64,000 nt of DNA from Sulfuritalea sp. (GCA_016716965.1 JADJUP010000036.1:1-64000); one strand, 5' to 3'. Shown: positions 35,625 through 45,347, numbered from the stretch's first letter. The notes: a model not told the origin generated them from the letters alone. Made by a program: numbers and translations.

Positions 35625-36065
35625 ATGGCGGGCGAACTCAACAATGTCGACCTTGCCAGCGATCCCGAGGCGGGCTGGTTCGCCAAGGACGAAGTCGTAA
35701 TCGTCGTTTTTGCTTTAGCCGCAGGAGAACTGAGCAGCCACGAAGGCCTCAATCGCTATGCCGTCGGCGACGCGCTGGTGACCGGATCCACTGGCGACCG
35801 CTGGAGCGTTTCGCGCGCCCGCTTCGATGCCAGATACCTGCCCGTTACGCCGCTGCGCGCGGGCGATGATGGCTACTACCGGTCGAGGCCGATTCCGGTG
35901 CGGGCGAAACAGATGGCCGCATCCTTCGCCGTTGCCCGTTCGGCCGGCGGAGACCTGTTGCACGGCGCGGCGCAGGACTGGCTGCTGCAGTATGCGCCGG
36001 GCGATTTCGGCATCGTCGAGCAGGCCCGGTTTGCAAAGGTATACCGGCCACTGATGCAGCCCTGA
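35625..36065 (+). CDS. Hypothetical protein
   Basis: 146 residues, on the same strand 15 bases after the YHS gene, with AGCCTGAGCC upstream and no clear ribosome site. It has no membrane helix or signal peptide. A central KQMAASFAVARSAGGDLLHG and a C-terminal PGDFGIVEQARFAKVYRPL look ordered, but I recognise no family. It is intact and operon-linked, so it is probably real. Confidence 0.6.
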   Translation: MAGELNNVDLASDPEAGWFAKDEVVIVVFALAAGELSSHEGLNRYAVGDALVTGSTGDRWSVSRARFDARYLPVTPLRAGDDGYYRSRPIPVRAKQMAASFAVARSAGGDLLHGAAQDWLLQYAPGDFGIVEQARFAKVYRPLMQP

Positions 36066-36123
36066 CGGCCGCACGGCGCAGTCCTTCCTCACGCCGGGGC
36101 ACGGGCTGAGGTACATTTCGCCC

Positions 36124-37518
36124 ATGAGCGAAAATCCCCCAACGAATCCAGGTACATCGTCCGATCCGCAAGGCGACGAGCCGCGCTCGGCCTTGACCGT
36201 CGAAATGCTCGCCGCCGCCGCAGGCGCCTCGGCGGAGGATGGCATCTGGCTCGACGTGATCCGCAAGATGGACGAGGTCTACAACGACCTGCTGCAATAC
36301 GAGGTTGCGCTGGAGGAAAAGAACGCGACGCTGGAAGACACCCAGCAGTTCATTTCCTCGGTGCTGACCTCGATGTCCGACCTGCTGATCGTCTGCAGCC
36401 GGGCCGGCGTGATCGAGAGCGTCAATGCCGCGCTGGCCTCGCTGCTTGGTGTCGATGCCGAGTCGCTGCACGGCCGCTCGGTGTTCGACCTGTTTGCCGA
36501 CGAAGAGTCGCGGCAGCGCGCCGGGCGCCTGTTCGGCGATCCCGACGGCCACGCCGTCGAAGACTGCGAAATGCTGCTCAAGGCGGCCAACGGCAGCGCG
36601 ATCCCGGTATCCCTCAACTGCACGCCACGCTACAACGGCGTCGGCAAGATGCTGGGACTGGTCATTACCGGGCGCCCGGTGGGCGAATTGCGGCGCGCCT
36701 ACCAGGCCTTGCGCCGCGCCCACGAGGACCTCAAGACCACCCAGCAGCAGCTGATCCATTCCGAAAAGATGGCATCGCTGGGACGTCTGGTGGCGGGGGT
36801 CGCACATGAACTCAACAACCCGATCAGTTTCGTCTACGGCAATACCGTGGCGCTGAAGAAATACGCGGTGCGCCTGGCGCGCTACCTGGCGGCGATTCAT
36901 GGCGACATGCCCTTGGATGAACGCGAAGCGCTGCGCGCAGAATTGCGCATCGACCACATGCTGGACGATCTGCCGTCGCTGATCGACGGTACCGTGGAGG
37001 GCGCCGAGCGCACGCGCGACATCGTCGATGCGCTGAAGCGATTTTCGGCGACGGATCGCGACGAGCGGCGAGCCTTCGACCTGGTCGAGGTGGTCGGTCG
37101 TGCCGTGCAGTGGGTGTGCAAGGCCACGGCGAACCAGTTCGAGGTCAAGCAGGACCTGCCGCCCACGATCGAGGTCACGGGATCTCCCGGTCAGTTGCAG
37201 CAGGTGGTGATGAACCTGGTGCAGAACGCGGCCGACGCCACCGAGAAAGCCCGCGAGCGGCGACTGGAAATTTCCGGACGCGTCGAGGACGGCATGGGCG
37301 TAATCGAGTTTCGCGACAGCGGGCCTGGCATCCCGGCCGAGAACCTGCACAAGCTGTTCGACCCCTTTTTCACCACCAAGCCGGTCGGGCGCGGCACCGG
37401 GCTCGGCCTCGCCATCAGCTACGGCATCGTGGAGCGGCATGGAGGCACGCTGGGCGCGGAGAACCACCCCAAAGGCGGCGCGCTGTTCGTGCTGCGCCTG
37501 CCGCTGGCGCAGGAATGA
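36124..37518 (+). CDS. hoxJ: HoxJ/HupT-type PAS histidine kinase
   Basis: 464 residues. A PAS domain (about 75-185; QFISSVLTSMSDLLIVC) is followed by HisKA with phosphoacceptor His228 in GVAHELNNPISFVYGN and HATPase boxes MNLVQNAADA, FRDSGPGIP and GTGLGLAI. No transmembrane segment. The pattern fits HoxJ/HupT, the kinase coupled to the HoxBC sensor. It lies 6.5 kb from hoxC, separated by an unrelated operon, whereas in R. eutropha it follows hoxC directly. All catalytic boxes are intact, so the H2 circuit could be functional. It overlaps hupK (ATGA). Confidence 0.85.
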   Translation: MSENPPTNPGTSSDPQGDEPRSALTVEMLAAAAGASAEDGIWLDVIRKMDEVYNDLLQYEVALEEKNATLEDTQQFISSVLTSMSDLLIVCSRAGVIESVNAALASLLGVDAESLHGRSVFDLFADEESRQRAGRLFGDPDGHAVEDCEMLLKAANGSAIPVSLNCTPRYNGVGKMLGLVITGRPVGELRRAYQALRRAHEDLKTTQQQLIHSEKMASLGRLVAGVAHELNNPISFVYGNTVALKKYAVRLARYLAAIHGDMPLDEREALRAELRIDHMLDDLPSLIDGTVEGAERTRDIVDALKRFSATDRDERRAFDLVEVVGRAVQWVCKATANQFEVKQDLPPTIEVTGSPGQLQQVVMNLVQNAADATEKARERRLEISGRVEDGMGVIEFRDSGPGIPAENLHKLFDPFFTTKPVGRGTGLGLAISYGIVERHGGTLGAENHPKGGALFVLRLPLAQE

Positions 37519-38483
37519 GCGCCGGCATCGATCCGGGTTGCGTGCGGCTGAAGCTTGCCTGCGCCCACGGCCGGGTCGCTGCGGTCGAGGTTTCCAGCGA
37601 GCGCCCGGTGGTGGCCCAGGCGCTGCGCGGACGAAGCGCGGGGCAGGCGGTTAGCCTGGTTCCCTTGCTGTTCGCGCTTTGCGGCAAGGCGCAGGGGCGC
37701 GCCGCGCAACTGGCACTGGCCGCCGCCCGCGGGAGAGCTTGTGAGGCGCAGGTCGATCCAGACATAGAGCGCGAAGCGCTGCGCGAGCACCTGTGGCGCT
37801 GGCTGCTCGACCTGCCGCCGCTGCTGGGCGCGGCGGCGATGCAGTTCGAGTTCGTCGAGGCGATGCGCTGGCTGAGCGGCGGGCAGCGTGCCGAACTGGC
37901 CGCCTTCCTCGCCGGGCCGCGCATCGAGGAACTGGTCTGGCATTTGCGGGAGGTCGAAGACGTCGGTGATGCGGGGACGCAGCTGCTGCCGGCGTTCGAT
38001 GCGCGTGGTTCGCTGGCATCCATCGCCCGGCTCGATGCGGATTTTTGCCGGCATCCGCACTGGCTGGGCGCGGCCGCGGAAACCGGTGCGTTTGCGCGGC
38101 GGGGGCGCGGCGAAGGGCTGGCGGCCGGTGCACTGGCCATGCGCTGGCTGGCGCGCCTGGCGGAACTGCGCGAATGGACGGTTGGCGGCTCAATAGTCGG
38201 CGTCGGCGGCACGGCGAGCGCGATCCCGCTGGAAGCGGGGCGGGGCCGTGCGCTGGTGGAAACGGCGCGCGGCCTGCTGATGCATGAGATCGTGCTCGAC
38301 GGCGAGCGCATCGCCGACTATTTCATCGTCGCGCCGACCGAATGGAACTTCCATCCGCAAGGCCCGCTGGCAGGCTGGCTGCTTGGGCGCGATGCAGGCG
38401 ATCGCGATGCCCTGGAGAAGTTTGCGGCGCGCGCAGTGGCAGCGCTGGATCCCTGCGTGCGCTGGGAACTGGAGTGGCTATGA
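37515..38483 (+). CDS. hupK: HupK/HoxV hydrogenase maturation protein
   Basis: 322 residues, similar to a degenerated large subunit: it retains YFIVAPTEWNFHPQGPL and LDPCVRWELEWL, but only one cysteine of the usual C-terminal pair. Members of this family (HupK, HoxV) assist assembly of the Fe(CN)2CO unit in O2-tolerant hydrogenases. In R. eutropha hoxV sits after hoxT; here it is coupled to hoxJ. A weak copy of the dispersed motif lies at 38192-38214. The gene converges on and overlaps the next one by six bases. Confidence 0.8.
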   Translation: MSAGIDPGCVRLKLACAHGRVAAVEVSSERPVVAQALRGRSAGQAVSLVPLLFALCGKAQGRAAQLALAAARGRACEAQVDPDIEREALREHLWRWLLDLPPLLGAAAMQFEFVEAMRWLSGGQRAELAAFLAGPRIEELVWHLREVEDVGDAGTQLLPAFDARGSLASIARLDADFCRHPHWLGAAAETGAFARRGRGEGLAAGALAMRWLARLAELREWTVGGSIVGVGGTASAIPLEAGRGRALVETARGLLMHEIVLDGERIADYFIVAPTEWNFHPQGPLAGWLLGRDAGDRDALEKFAARAVAALDPCVRWELEWL

Positions 38484-40115
38484 GGCCCGTCGGGCATCGC
38501 CGGCGGCCAGGCTGAGCGCCACCGCCTCGGCCACCCGGATGCCGTCCACCGCCGCCGAGAGGATGCCGCCCGCGTAGCCGGCGCCTTCGCCGGCCGGAAA
38601 CAGGCCGCGCGTGTTGAGGCTCTGGAAGCCTTCGTCGCGGGTGATGCGGATCGGCGACGAGGTGCGGGTTTCGACTCCGGTCAGCAGTGCGTCTTCCATG
38701 GCGAAACCGGAGATTTCGCGCGCGAAGGCCGGCAGCGACTCACGCAGCGCGGCGACCACGTAATCGGGGAGGCAGCGCGTCAGGTCGGTAGGCTGCACGC
38801 CCGGGGTGTAGGAGGGCAGCACCGAGCCCAGCACGGTCGACGGCCGGCCCGCGAGAAAGTCGCCGACGCGCTGCGCCGGGGCCTTGTAGTCGCTGCCGCC
38901 GGCTTCGAATGCGAGCCGTTCCCAGTGGCGCTGGAAGGCAATTCCGGCCAGCGGGTCGGCGTTTGCGTCCTGGCCGCCGGGAAAGTCGGCGGGCGTGACG
39001 CCCACCACCAGCGCGCTGTTGGCATTGCGCTCGTTGCGCGAATACTGGCTCATGCCGTTGGTGACCACGCCGCCGGGCTCGGAGGTGGCGGCCACCACCG
39101 TGCCGCCGGGGCACATGCAGAAGCTGTAGGCCGAGCGGCCATTGGCGCAGTGGTGTACCAGCTTGTAGTCGGCTGCGCCGAGCAGAGGGTTGCCCGCATT
39201 CCTTCCGAGGCGGGCGCGGTCGATCAGGGACTGCGGGTGCTCGATGCGCAGCCCGATCGAAAACGGCTTCGCCTCGACATGCACGCCGCGCGCATGGAGC
39301 ATGGCGAAGGTATCGCGTGCGCTGTGGCCGACCGCCAGCACTATATGGGTGGCCGGGACGAATTCGCCATCGGCCAGGCGCAGGCCGCGCACCTGGCCAT
39401 GGTCGATCTCGATGTCCTCGACGCGGCTGCCGAAGCGGATTTCGCCGCCCAGCGATTCGATTTCGGCGCGCATGTTCTCGACCATGCCGACCAGCTTGAA
39501 GGTGCCGATGTGCGGCTTGGCGACGTAGAGGATTTCCGCCGGCGCGCCGGCCTTGACGAATTCCGTGAGCACCTTGCGTCCGCGGAACTGCGGATCCTTG
39601 ATCTGGCTGTAGAGCTTGCCGTCGGAGAAGGTGCCGGCGCCGCCCTCGCCGAACTGCACGTTCGACTCGGGGTTGAGCTGCCCCTTGCGCCAAAGGCCCC
39701 ATGTGTCCTGGGTGCGCTCGCGCACCGCCTTGCCGCGCTCCAGGATCAGCGGGCGAAAGCCCATCTGCGCCAGGATCAAGCCGGCGAACAGGCCGCAGGG
39801 CCCGGTGCCGATCACCACCGGGCGCGGGGTCGGCGGAGTCGCCGGCGGCGCGGTGACGAAACGGTAGGCGGTGTCCGGCGTCGGTCCGACGTGGCGGTCG
39901 CCGCGCAGGCGCGCCAGCACGGACTTCTCGTTGCGCAACTCGACATCCAGGGTGTAGATGAAGGTGATCGCCGAAGGCTTGCGCGCGTCGTGGCTGCGGC
40001 GAAAGATCGAATAGCCGACCAGGTCGTCTGCGGCTAGGTCCAGGCGTGCGAGTACGGCCGAGCGCAGGTCGGCGTCGGTGTGGTCGAGGGGCAGCTTGAG
40101 TTCGGTCAGGCGCAT
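38478..40115 (-). CDS. FAD-dependent oxidoreductase (COG2509-like)
   Basis: 545 residues with FAD-binding VVIGTGPCGLFAGLILAQMG, VQFGEGGAGTFSDGKLY, VLAVGHSARDTFAML and the C-terminal GLFPAGEGAGYAGGILSAAVDG. This is the uncharacterised FAD-dependent dehydrogenase group. It seems unrelated to hydrogenase. Start at 40115, after which a divergent diguanylate cyclase begins. Confidence 0.85.
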   Translation of the reverse strand: MRLTELKLPLDHTDADLRSAVLARLDLAADDLVGYSIFRRSHDARKPSAITFIYTLDVELRNEKSVLARLRGDRHVGPTPDTAYRFVTAPPATPPTPRPVVIGTGPCGLFAGLILAQMGFRPLILERGKAVRERTQDTWGLWRKGQLNPESNVQFGEGGAGTFSDGKLYSQIKDPQFRGRKVLTEFVKAGAPAEILYVAKPHIGTFKLVGMVENMRAEIESLGGEIRFGSRVEDIEIDHGQVRGLRLADGEFVPATHIVLAVGHSARDTFAMLHARGVHVEAKPFSIGLRIEHPQSLIDRARLGRNAGNPLLGAADYKLVHHCANGRSAYSFCMCPGGTVVAATSEPGGVVTNGMSQYSRNERNANSALVVGVTPADFPGGQDANADPLAGIAFQRHWERLAFEAGGSDYKAPAQRVGDFLAGRPSTVLGSVLPSYTPGVQPTDLTRCLPDYVVAALRESLPAFAREISGFAMEDALLTGVETRTSSPIRITRDEGFQSLNTRGLFPAGEGAGYAGGILSAAVDGIRVAEAVALSLAAGDARRAS

Positions 40116-40298
40116 GGCGTAGTCGCCACGGTAGGCGGCGAAACCGACATTCTAGCCATGACGCCGGCGCCCGACCCGAACGGGACGGGTTGCGGGCCAT
40201 TGCCGGGCTGTGTTTGGGCTTGAGTCTCATGTTTTTCCGGATTGACTTTCACCGGAGGACCTTGAATACTCGTTCGCATTTCCGAAACTGCCACGCCC

Positions 40299-41780
40299 GT
40301 GATCGCCGAACACTTCGAATCCGCCAGCACTTCGACGACGCATCGATTCAATGTCGTTGCCGCCCTCGCGATCGCGCTTCTGGCGATGCTGTTCGTCGCC
40401 TACAGCGTATTCGACCGCCGGGCCATCCTTGCCAACGGGTGGGAGTCCGCCGGCCAGATCGCCGAGCACACCTCGCTGGTGGCCGAAGGCACGCTGGACA
40501 CGACGCGGCAACTGCTGCGCTCAATGGCTTTCCTGGTACGGCCGACTACGCTCCGGGAGCCGGCGAACCCGGCACTGGTGCGCAGCGCCCTGCTCAAGCT
40601 GAAGGAGCAGACCGAGCATGTCATGGACCTGCTCGTCATCGACGACAAGGGCGCGATCCAGCACTGGACAGGCAGCGGCCAGCCGCCGGACATTCGCGAC
40701 CGCAGCTATTTCACCTATCACGGCGAACGGACGACCAGCGGGCTCTACGTCGGCGAACCGACGCTCTCCAAGGTCCATGCCAACAAGTGGTTCTTCGCCC
40801 TGAGCGAGGCGATCCGCGACGATCAGGGTCGGCTGCGTTACGTGCTGGTGGCCATCGTCGACGTCGCCCTGTTCCATGAGCGGCTCAGCGTCCAGTTCAA
40901 GCTGTCGAGCAATTCCCAGGCCCTGCTCGCCGATGACGGCACCGTGTATGCGCGCAATCCCGACCATGCGCGGTATGTCGGGAAGAAAGTCTCGCGTCCG
41001 CGCGAGTTGGCCTCGTTGACCGCCGGGCACCGTGTCGCGACCATCGTGTCCACCTCGCAACTGGACCAGACCGAGCGCCTGTTGTCCTTCCATCACCTGG
41101 ACCACTATCCGCTGGTTGCGGTCGGCACTATTGTCGTTTCCGACCTGCTTGGTGACTGGAAGCAGCGCGCGATCATGCTGGCGGGCCTCTGGCTGCTGCT
41201 TGCCGCAGCAATCGTCTGGCTGGCCCGGCGCGCCAACAGCATCAGTCGCGCGCAATCCGAACTGGCCAACCTGGATGACCTTACCGGCCTGCGCAACCGG
41301 CGTTCCATCCTCAATACGGCGTCCATCCTCGACCGTTCCGAGGCGCACACCGGCAGCCTGTCCCTGCTGATGATCGACATCGACCACTTCAAGTCGATCA
41401 ACGACCGCTTCGGCCACCAGGTCGGCGACGACATGCTGCGCCTGGTTTCCGGCGTATTGCGCACCCAGGTGCGGACCACCGACATCGTCGGCCGCTACGG
41501 TGGCGAGGAGTTCCTGGTGTTGATGCCGGATACCGGGCCCGAGGGCGCGCTGCTGGTCGCTGAAAAGGTGCGCCGCGCCGTGGCGGACAAGGTGATACAG
41601 CCGGTACCGGTCACCATCAGCATCGGCGTTGCGACGACCTCGGAGAACGACGTGACGCTCGATCGCACCCTGTCCCGCGCCGACGCCGCGCTGTATGCGG
41701 CCAAGGAAGCCGGGCGCAACCGGGTGCATGTCGCCTCGCCCCAGGAGCGGCTGCCGGTGGCCGAACCCGACGCCGCCTGA
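40299..41780 (+). CDS. Membrane diguanylate cyclase with periplasmic Cache-like domain
   Basis: 493 residues starting GTG at 40299. Membrane helix near residues 20-40 (ALAIALLAMLFVAYSVF), periplasmic Cache-like domain 45-280, second helix (LAGLWLLLAAAIVWLA), then GGDEF with RYGGEEFLVLMPD (active GGEEF) and DLTGLRNRRS. Predicted to make cyclic-di-GMP in response to an external signal. A dispersed-motif copy lies just beyond its stop. Confidence 0.87.
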   Translation: MIAEHFESASTSTTHRFNVVAALAIALLAMLFVAYSVFDRRAILANGWESAGQIAEHTSLVAEGTLDTTRQLLRSMAFLVRPTTLREPANPALVRSALLKLKEQTEHVMDLLVIDDKGAIQHWTGSGQPPDIRDRSYFTYHGERTTSGLYVGEPTLSKVHANKWFFALSEAIRDDQGRLRYVLVAIVDVALFHERLSVQFKLSSNSQALLADDGTVYARNPDHARYVGKKVSRPRELASLTAGHRVATIVSTSQLDQTERLLSFHHLDHYPLVAVGTIVVSDLLGDWKQRAIMLAGLWLLLAAAIVWLARRANSISRAQSELANLDDLTGLRNRRSILNTASILDRSEAHTGSLSLLMIDIDHFKSINDRFGHQVGDDMLRLVSGVLRTQVRTTDIVGRYGGEEFLVLMPDTGPEGALLVAEKVRRAVADKVIQPVPVTISIGVATTSENDVTLDRTLSRADAALYAAKEAGRNRVHVASPQERLPVAEPDAA

Positions 41781-41796
41781 ACTCGCAAAGAGGCAA

Positions 41797-41818
41797 AAAG
41801 TCGGCGCCGGCGCTACGG
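41797..41818 (-). repeat. Dispersed motif, copy 5, intergenic
   Basis: Minus strand CCGTAGC then GCCGGCGCCGACTTT (one mismatch). It spans the gap between the cyclase stop and the yhhN end. Confidence 0.65.
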
Positions 41819-42472
41819 TGTGTCGGAGGCCGGGCCGGTGCTGCGGCGGATCGCGGCCGTGGCCAGCAGCGCCTGTCCCATCCAGTAGGTGACGATGATG
41901 ACGAAGGCTGCACCTGGAAGCGGCTGGTGGAAGCGGTGAACGCCAATCAGGAAATCCGAGAGCCCGAACAACAGCGCGCCGGCAAGCGCACTCCAGCGGA
42001 CGAGGAAATCGCCAGCCGGCACCAGCGCGCAGGCGGCGGCGCGCCAGAGCATGGCGCCGATCGTCACCACGTAAATCGCCAGCGGCGCGGCGAGCGCACC
42101 GGCACCGGGCAGCATCAGTGCCAACCCGATGGCGCAGAACAGCATCACCGGAGCCAGCAGCGCCAGCGCCGGTCCGCGGTTCCAGCGCAGGAAGGCGGCA
42201 ATGTACAGGCCATGGCCGATGGCGAAGGCGATCATGCCGGGCAGGAAGGCGTTGGGCAGTGCGAGGCAGATATCGCCGATGGCACCGAGGAACAGGCCCC
42301 AGGCGATCAGGCGTCCGGCACGACCCTCGCCCGACTGCCACACCGCGATTCCGAGGGCGAGAACTGGCCAGGGCTTTGCGAGCAGCTTGAGCCAGAACAT
42401 GTCGAGCGCCAGGCCGACCAGATAAAGGCATGCCGCCAGCGCGCCGACGACGACCAGCAGGACCGCCTTCAT
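41813..42472 (-). CDS. YhhN-family membrane protein
   Basis: 219 residues with about eight hydrophobic helices; motif GLFLGAIGDICLALPNAFLPGM fits YhhN/TMEM86 (lysoplasmalogenase-like) proteins. The substrate in bacteria is mostly unproven. Lies close upstream of the convergent cyclase end. Confidence 0.75.
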   Translation of the reverse strand: MKAVLLVVVGALAACLYLVGLALDMFWLKLLAKPWPVLALGIAVWQSGEGRAGRLIAWGLFLGAIGDICLALPNAFLPGMIAFAIGHGLYIAAFLRWNRGPALALLAPVMLFCAIGLALMLPGAGALAAPLAIYVVTIGAMLWRAAACALVPAGDFLVRWSALAGALLFGLSDFLIGVHRFHQPLPGAAFVIIVTYWMGQALLATAAIRRSTGPASDTP

Positions 42473-42488
42473 CCGGCGCCGGCGGGAG

Positions 42489-43253
42489 TCATGCGGGCTC
42501 GATCAAGGCCCGGTAGGCATGCCAGGTGGCGTGGCCTACCAGCGGCATGGTGACGACCAGTCCGACCAGTGCGGTGGCGATCCCGATGGCGGTGAGCAGC
42601 ACGATCAGCGCCGCCCAGACCAGCATTGCGGGGACATTGCGTACCAGCGCCAGGAAGCTGCCCAGCATCGCGGTGACCGTATCCTGGTTACGGTCCAGCA
42701 TCATCGGGATGGAGACCACGGAAAACGCGAACACCAGTCCGGCAAAGAAGCCGCCGACGGCGACATAGGCGACCAGGAACTCGATGTTGTCGAACTTCGA
42801 AATCTGGCTGATGAAACTTTCCAGGGTCGGCATGCCGCCCTCGTAGAACAGTGCGAACATCACCAGCGAGGCGCGCGCCCAGACCAGGTAGATGACGATC
42901 AGGATCAGGGAATAGATGCCCATGCCGGCGAGGTTCCTGCGCCAGATGGTGAGGGTCGGCCGCAGGTCGGGCGCTTCGCCGGCCTCGCGGCGGCGTGAGA
43001 GTTCGTACAGGCCGATGGCGAAGAAGGGGCCGACCAGCATGAATCCGGTGGTGATGGCCGTCACCAGTTGCACGGCGTGGCGGAATGCCAGCCACAATAC
43101 GGCGCCGCCCAGCGCAAAGGAAATGCCGTAGAACAGGCTGGCCATGCCGCAGGCCCGGAGGTCCGCGGCGCCGCGTCGCAACCACTCGAAAGGCGCTGTG
43201 AGCGGCAAGCCGCTGCGGACCACCGGAAAGGGAGCGTGCTGCGGCGTGCTCAA
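42489..43253 (-). CDS. DUF2189-family integral membrane protein
   Basis: 254 residues with about six helices; LVGPFFAIGLYELSRRREAG is characteristic of DUF2189. Function is unknown. Its start overlaps the stop of the hydrolase gene at 43250, so the two are probably co-transcribed. Confidence 0.8.
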   Translation of the reverse strand: MSTPQHAPFPVVRSGLPLTAPFEWLRRGAADLRACGMASLFYGISFALGGAVLWLAFRHAVQLVTAITTGFMLVGPFFAIGLYELSRRREAGEAPDLRPTLTIWRRNLAGMGIYSLILIVIYLVWARASLVMFALFYEGGMPTLESFISQISKFDNIEFLVAYVAVGGFFAGLVFAFSVVSIPMMLDRNQDTVTAMLGSFLALVRNVPAMLVWAALIVLLTAIGIATALVGLVVTMPLVGHATWHAYRALIEPA

Positions 43254-44053
43254 GCGGTGATGAAAGAACGCAGGGTGTCGAGCATCGCGTCGGGCTGCTC
43301 CGAGATGACGTGGCCGGCGCCTTCAAGGCTGACCGTCCGCACGTCACGGAGCGAGGCGGCAAGCCTGGCCGCCGCCCTGGGATTGGTCATCATGTCCCGG
43401 CTGCCGCTGATGATCAGCACCGGGCACGAGACCTCCGCCGCCGCTTCCATGCCGTGGCCATAGGCATTGCAGGCTGCCAGGTCGTTGTGCAGCACGCCGG
43501 GTTGCTGGCGCTCGGCCAGGCGGCGCGCCGCGCCGAAGTGCCAGATTCCTGGCACGGCGTATCCGCCCATGGCGGCACGCGGTGAATGCGACCAGGTGTT
43601 GATCATGGAAATCGCCTTCGGCTCGTCATTCTTTGCCGCATCGAGCAGGGCATCCGACACCGGCATCGGCACCGCGGTGCCGAACAGCGCGATGCGGGCG
43701 ATGCGGGCCGGGTGGCGTGCGGCGCATTCGAGGACGGCCAATGAGCCCATGCTGTGGCCGACGAGCGATGCCTTTTTTGCCGTATCGCCAGCGCCGACTC
43801 TTTCCAGCAACAGCTCGATCCAGTCGGCGATATCCTCGATCGACGGCAGCGGCTTGCCTGCGCTGCGTCCGTGGCCGGGCAGGTCGACGGCAAGCACGCC
43901 GAAGCCGTGATGGGCGAACCAGCGGCTTTGCAGGCCCCAGACGCTATGGTCGTTCTGCGCGCCGTGGACGAAGACGACGGTCGGCAGTGATGCATCGAAT
44001 GCCTTGCCGCCGGTGTAGGCGTAGGCCCGCTGGCCATTGATTTCGAGTTCCAT
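43250..44053 (-). CDS. Alpha/beta hydrolase
   Basis: 267 residues. Nucleophile elbow GHSMGS, oxyanion region FVHGAQND, and LDLPGHGRS-like VDLPGHGRSAG are present. The loop before GHSMGS reads RVGAGDTAKK, encoded by a copy of the dispersed motif (43780-43800), so this loop may have been replaced or extended by that element. Substrate unknown. Confidence 0.83.
   Translation of the reverse strand: MELEINGQRAYAYTGGKAFDASLPTVVFVHGAQNDHSVWGLQSRWFAHHGFGVLAVDLPGHGRSAGKPLPSIEDIADWIELLLERVGAGDTAKKASLVGHSMGSLAVLECAARHPARIARIALFGTAVPMPVSDALLDAAKNDEPKAISMINTWSHSPRAAMGGYAVPGIWHFGAARRLAERQQPGVLHNDLAACNAYGHGMEAAAEVSCPVLIISGSRDMMTNPRAAARLAASLRDVRTVSLEGAGHVISEQPDAMLDTLRSFITA
43780..43800 (+). repeat. Dispersed motif, copy 6
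   Basis: CCGTATC then GCCAGCGCCGACTC, on the strand opposite the hydrolase gene. Confidence 0.7.
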
Positions 44054-44054
44054 G

Positions 44055-45338
44055 TCAGGCCCTGGCGGCGGCAGCGAGGCCGCGGTTCAGGTCCTCGATC
44101 AGGTCACCGGCGTCTTCCAGTCCGATGGAAAGGCGGATGGTGCCGGGATGGATGCCGGCCGCGACCAATGCCTCGTCGGACATGCGGAAATGCGTGGTCG
44201 ATGCCGGATGGATCACCAGCGACTTGGCATCACCGACATTGGCCAGGTGCGAAAACACGCGCAGGGCCTCGATGAACTTGCGTCCGGCCGCGCGACCACC
44301 CTTCAGATTGAAACTGAACACCGAACCGCTGCCGCGCGGCAGCAGCCTTTGCGCCAGGGCGTGGTCCGGGTGGCCTTCGAGTTCCGGATAGGCCACCGAG
44401 CCGACGGCTTCGCTCTTGACCAGATGGGCCACGGCCTGGCGGGTATTGGCGATGTGGCGTTCCATGCGCAGAGGCAGGGTCTCGACTCCCTGCAGCAACT
44501 GGAAGGCCGTCATCGGGCTCATGCAGGCGCCGAAGTCGCGTAGACCCTCGCGCCGGGCGCGCAGCAGGAAAGCGGCGACCGTCGACTCCTCGCTGAAATC
44601 CATGCCGTGAAAACCCGCGTAGGGTTCGGTCAGCGTCGGAAATTTTCCCGATTTGTCCCAGTCGAAGGTGCCGCCATCGACCAGCAGGCCGCCGATGGCG
44701 ACACCGTGGCCGCCGAGGAACTTGGTCGCGGAATGGAAGATCAGGTCGGCGCCGTGATCGAAGGGGCGCATCAGCCAGGGCGTGGTGAAAGTGCTATCCA
44801 CCATCAGCGGCAGGCCGTGTTCGTGGGCCAGCGCGGACACGGCGGGGATGTCCAGCACGTCAAGGCCGGGGTTGCCCAGCGTCTCGCCGAACAGCAGCCG
44901 CGTTTCCGGGCGGATCGCGGCGCGCCACGCGTCGAGGTCGCGCGGATCGACGAAGGTGGTCTGGATGCCGAAGCGGGGCAGGGTGTAGTCGAGCAGGTTG
45001 TGCGAACCGCCATAGAGCGAACGGCTGGCGACGATGTGGGCGCCGGCGCCCATCAGCGTGGCGATGGCCAGGTGCAGCGCAGCCTGCCCCGATGCCACGG
45101 CAATCGCGCCGACGCCACCCTCGAGCGCCGCGATGCGCTCTTCCAGCACGGCATTGGTCGGGTTGGAGATGCGCGAATAAACATGGCCGCCGCGCTCCAT
45201 GTTGAACAGCGACGCGGCCTGGTCGGAATCCTTGAAGACGAAGGAGGTGGTCAGGTAGATCGGCGTCGCGCGCGCGCCATGGGTTGCATCCGGCACCTGT
45301 CCCGCGTGGAGGGCCAGCGTATCGAAGTTGTAGGTCAT
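44055..45338 (-). CDS. O-acetylhomoserine/O-succinylhomoserine sulfhydrylase (MetY/MetZ type)
   Basis: 427-residue Cys/Met-metabolism PLP enzyme. PLP lysine is in FHSATKFLGGHGVAIGG; SRISNPTNAVLEERIAALEGG and the C-terminal GLEDAGDLIEDL are typical. It would form homocysteine from activated homoserine and sulfide. Length of about 427 fits MetY more than the shorter MetZ. Precedes the hydrolase by one base gap; an operon is possible. Confidence 0.85.
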   Translation of the reverse strand: MTYNFDTLALHAGQVPDATHGARATPIYLTTSFVFKDSDQAASLFNMERGGHVYSRISNPTNAVLEERIAALEGGVGAIAVASGQAALHLAIATLMGAGAHIVASRSLYGGSHNLLDYTLPRFGIQTTFVDPRDLDAWRAAIRPETRLLFGETLGNPGLDVLDIPAVSALAHEHGLPLMVDSTFTTPWLMRPFDHGADLIFHSATKFLGGHGVAIGGLLVDGGTFDWDKSGKFPTLTEPYAGFHGMDFSEESTVAAFLLRARREGLRDFGACMSPMTAFQLLQGVETLPLRMERHIANTRQAVAHLVKSEAVGSVAYPELEGHPDHALAQRLLPRGSGSVFSFNLKGGRAAGRKFIEALRVFSHLANVGDAKSLVIHPASTTHFRMSDEALVAAGIHPGTIRLSIGLEDAGDLIEDLNRGLAAAARA

Positions 45339-45347
45339 GCCATCCGC

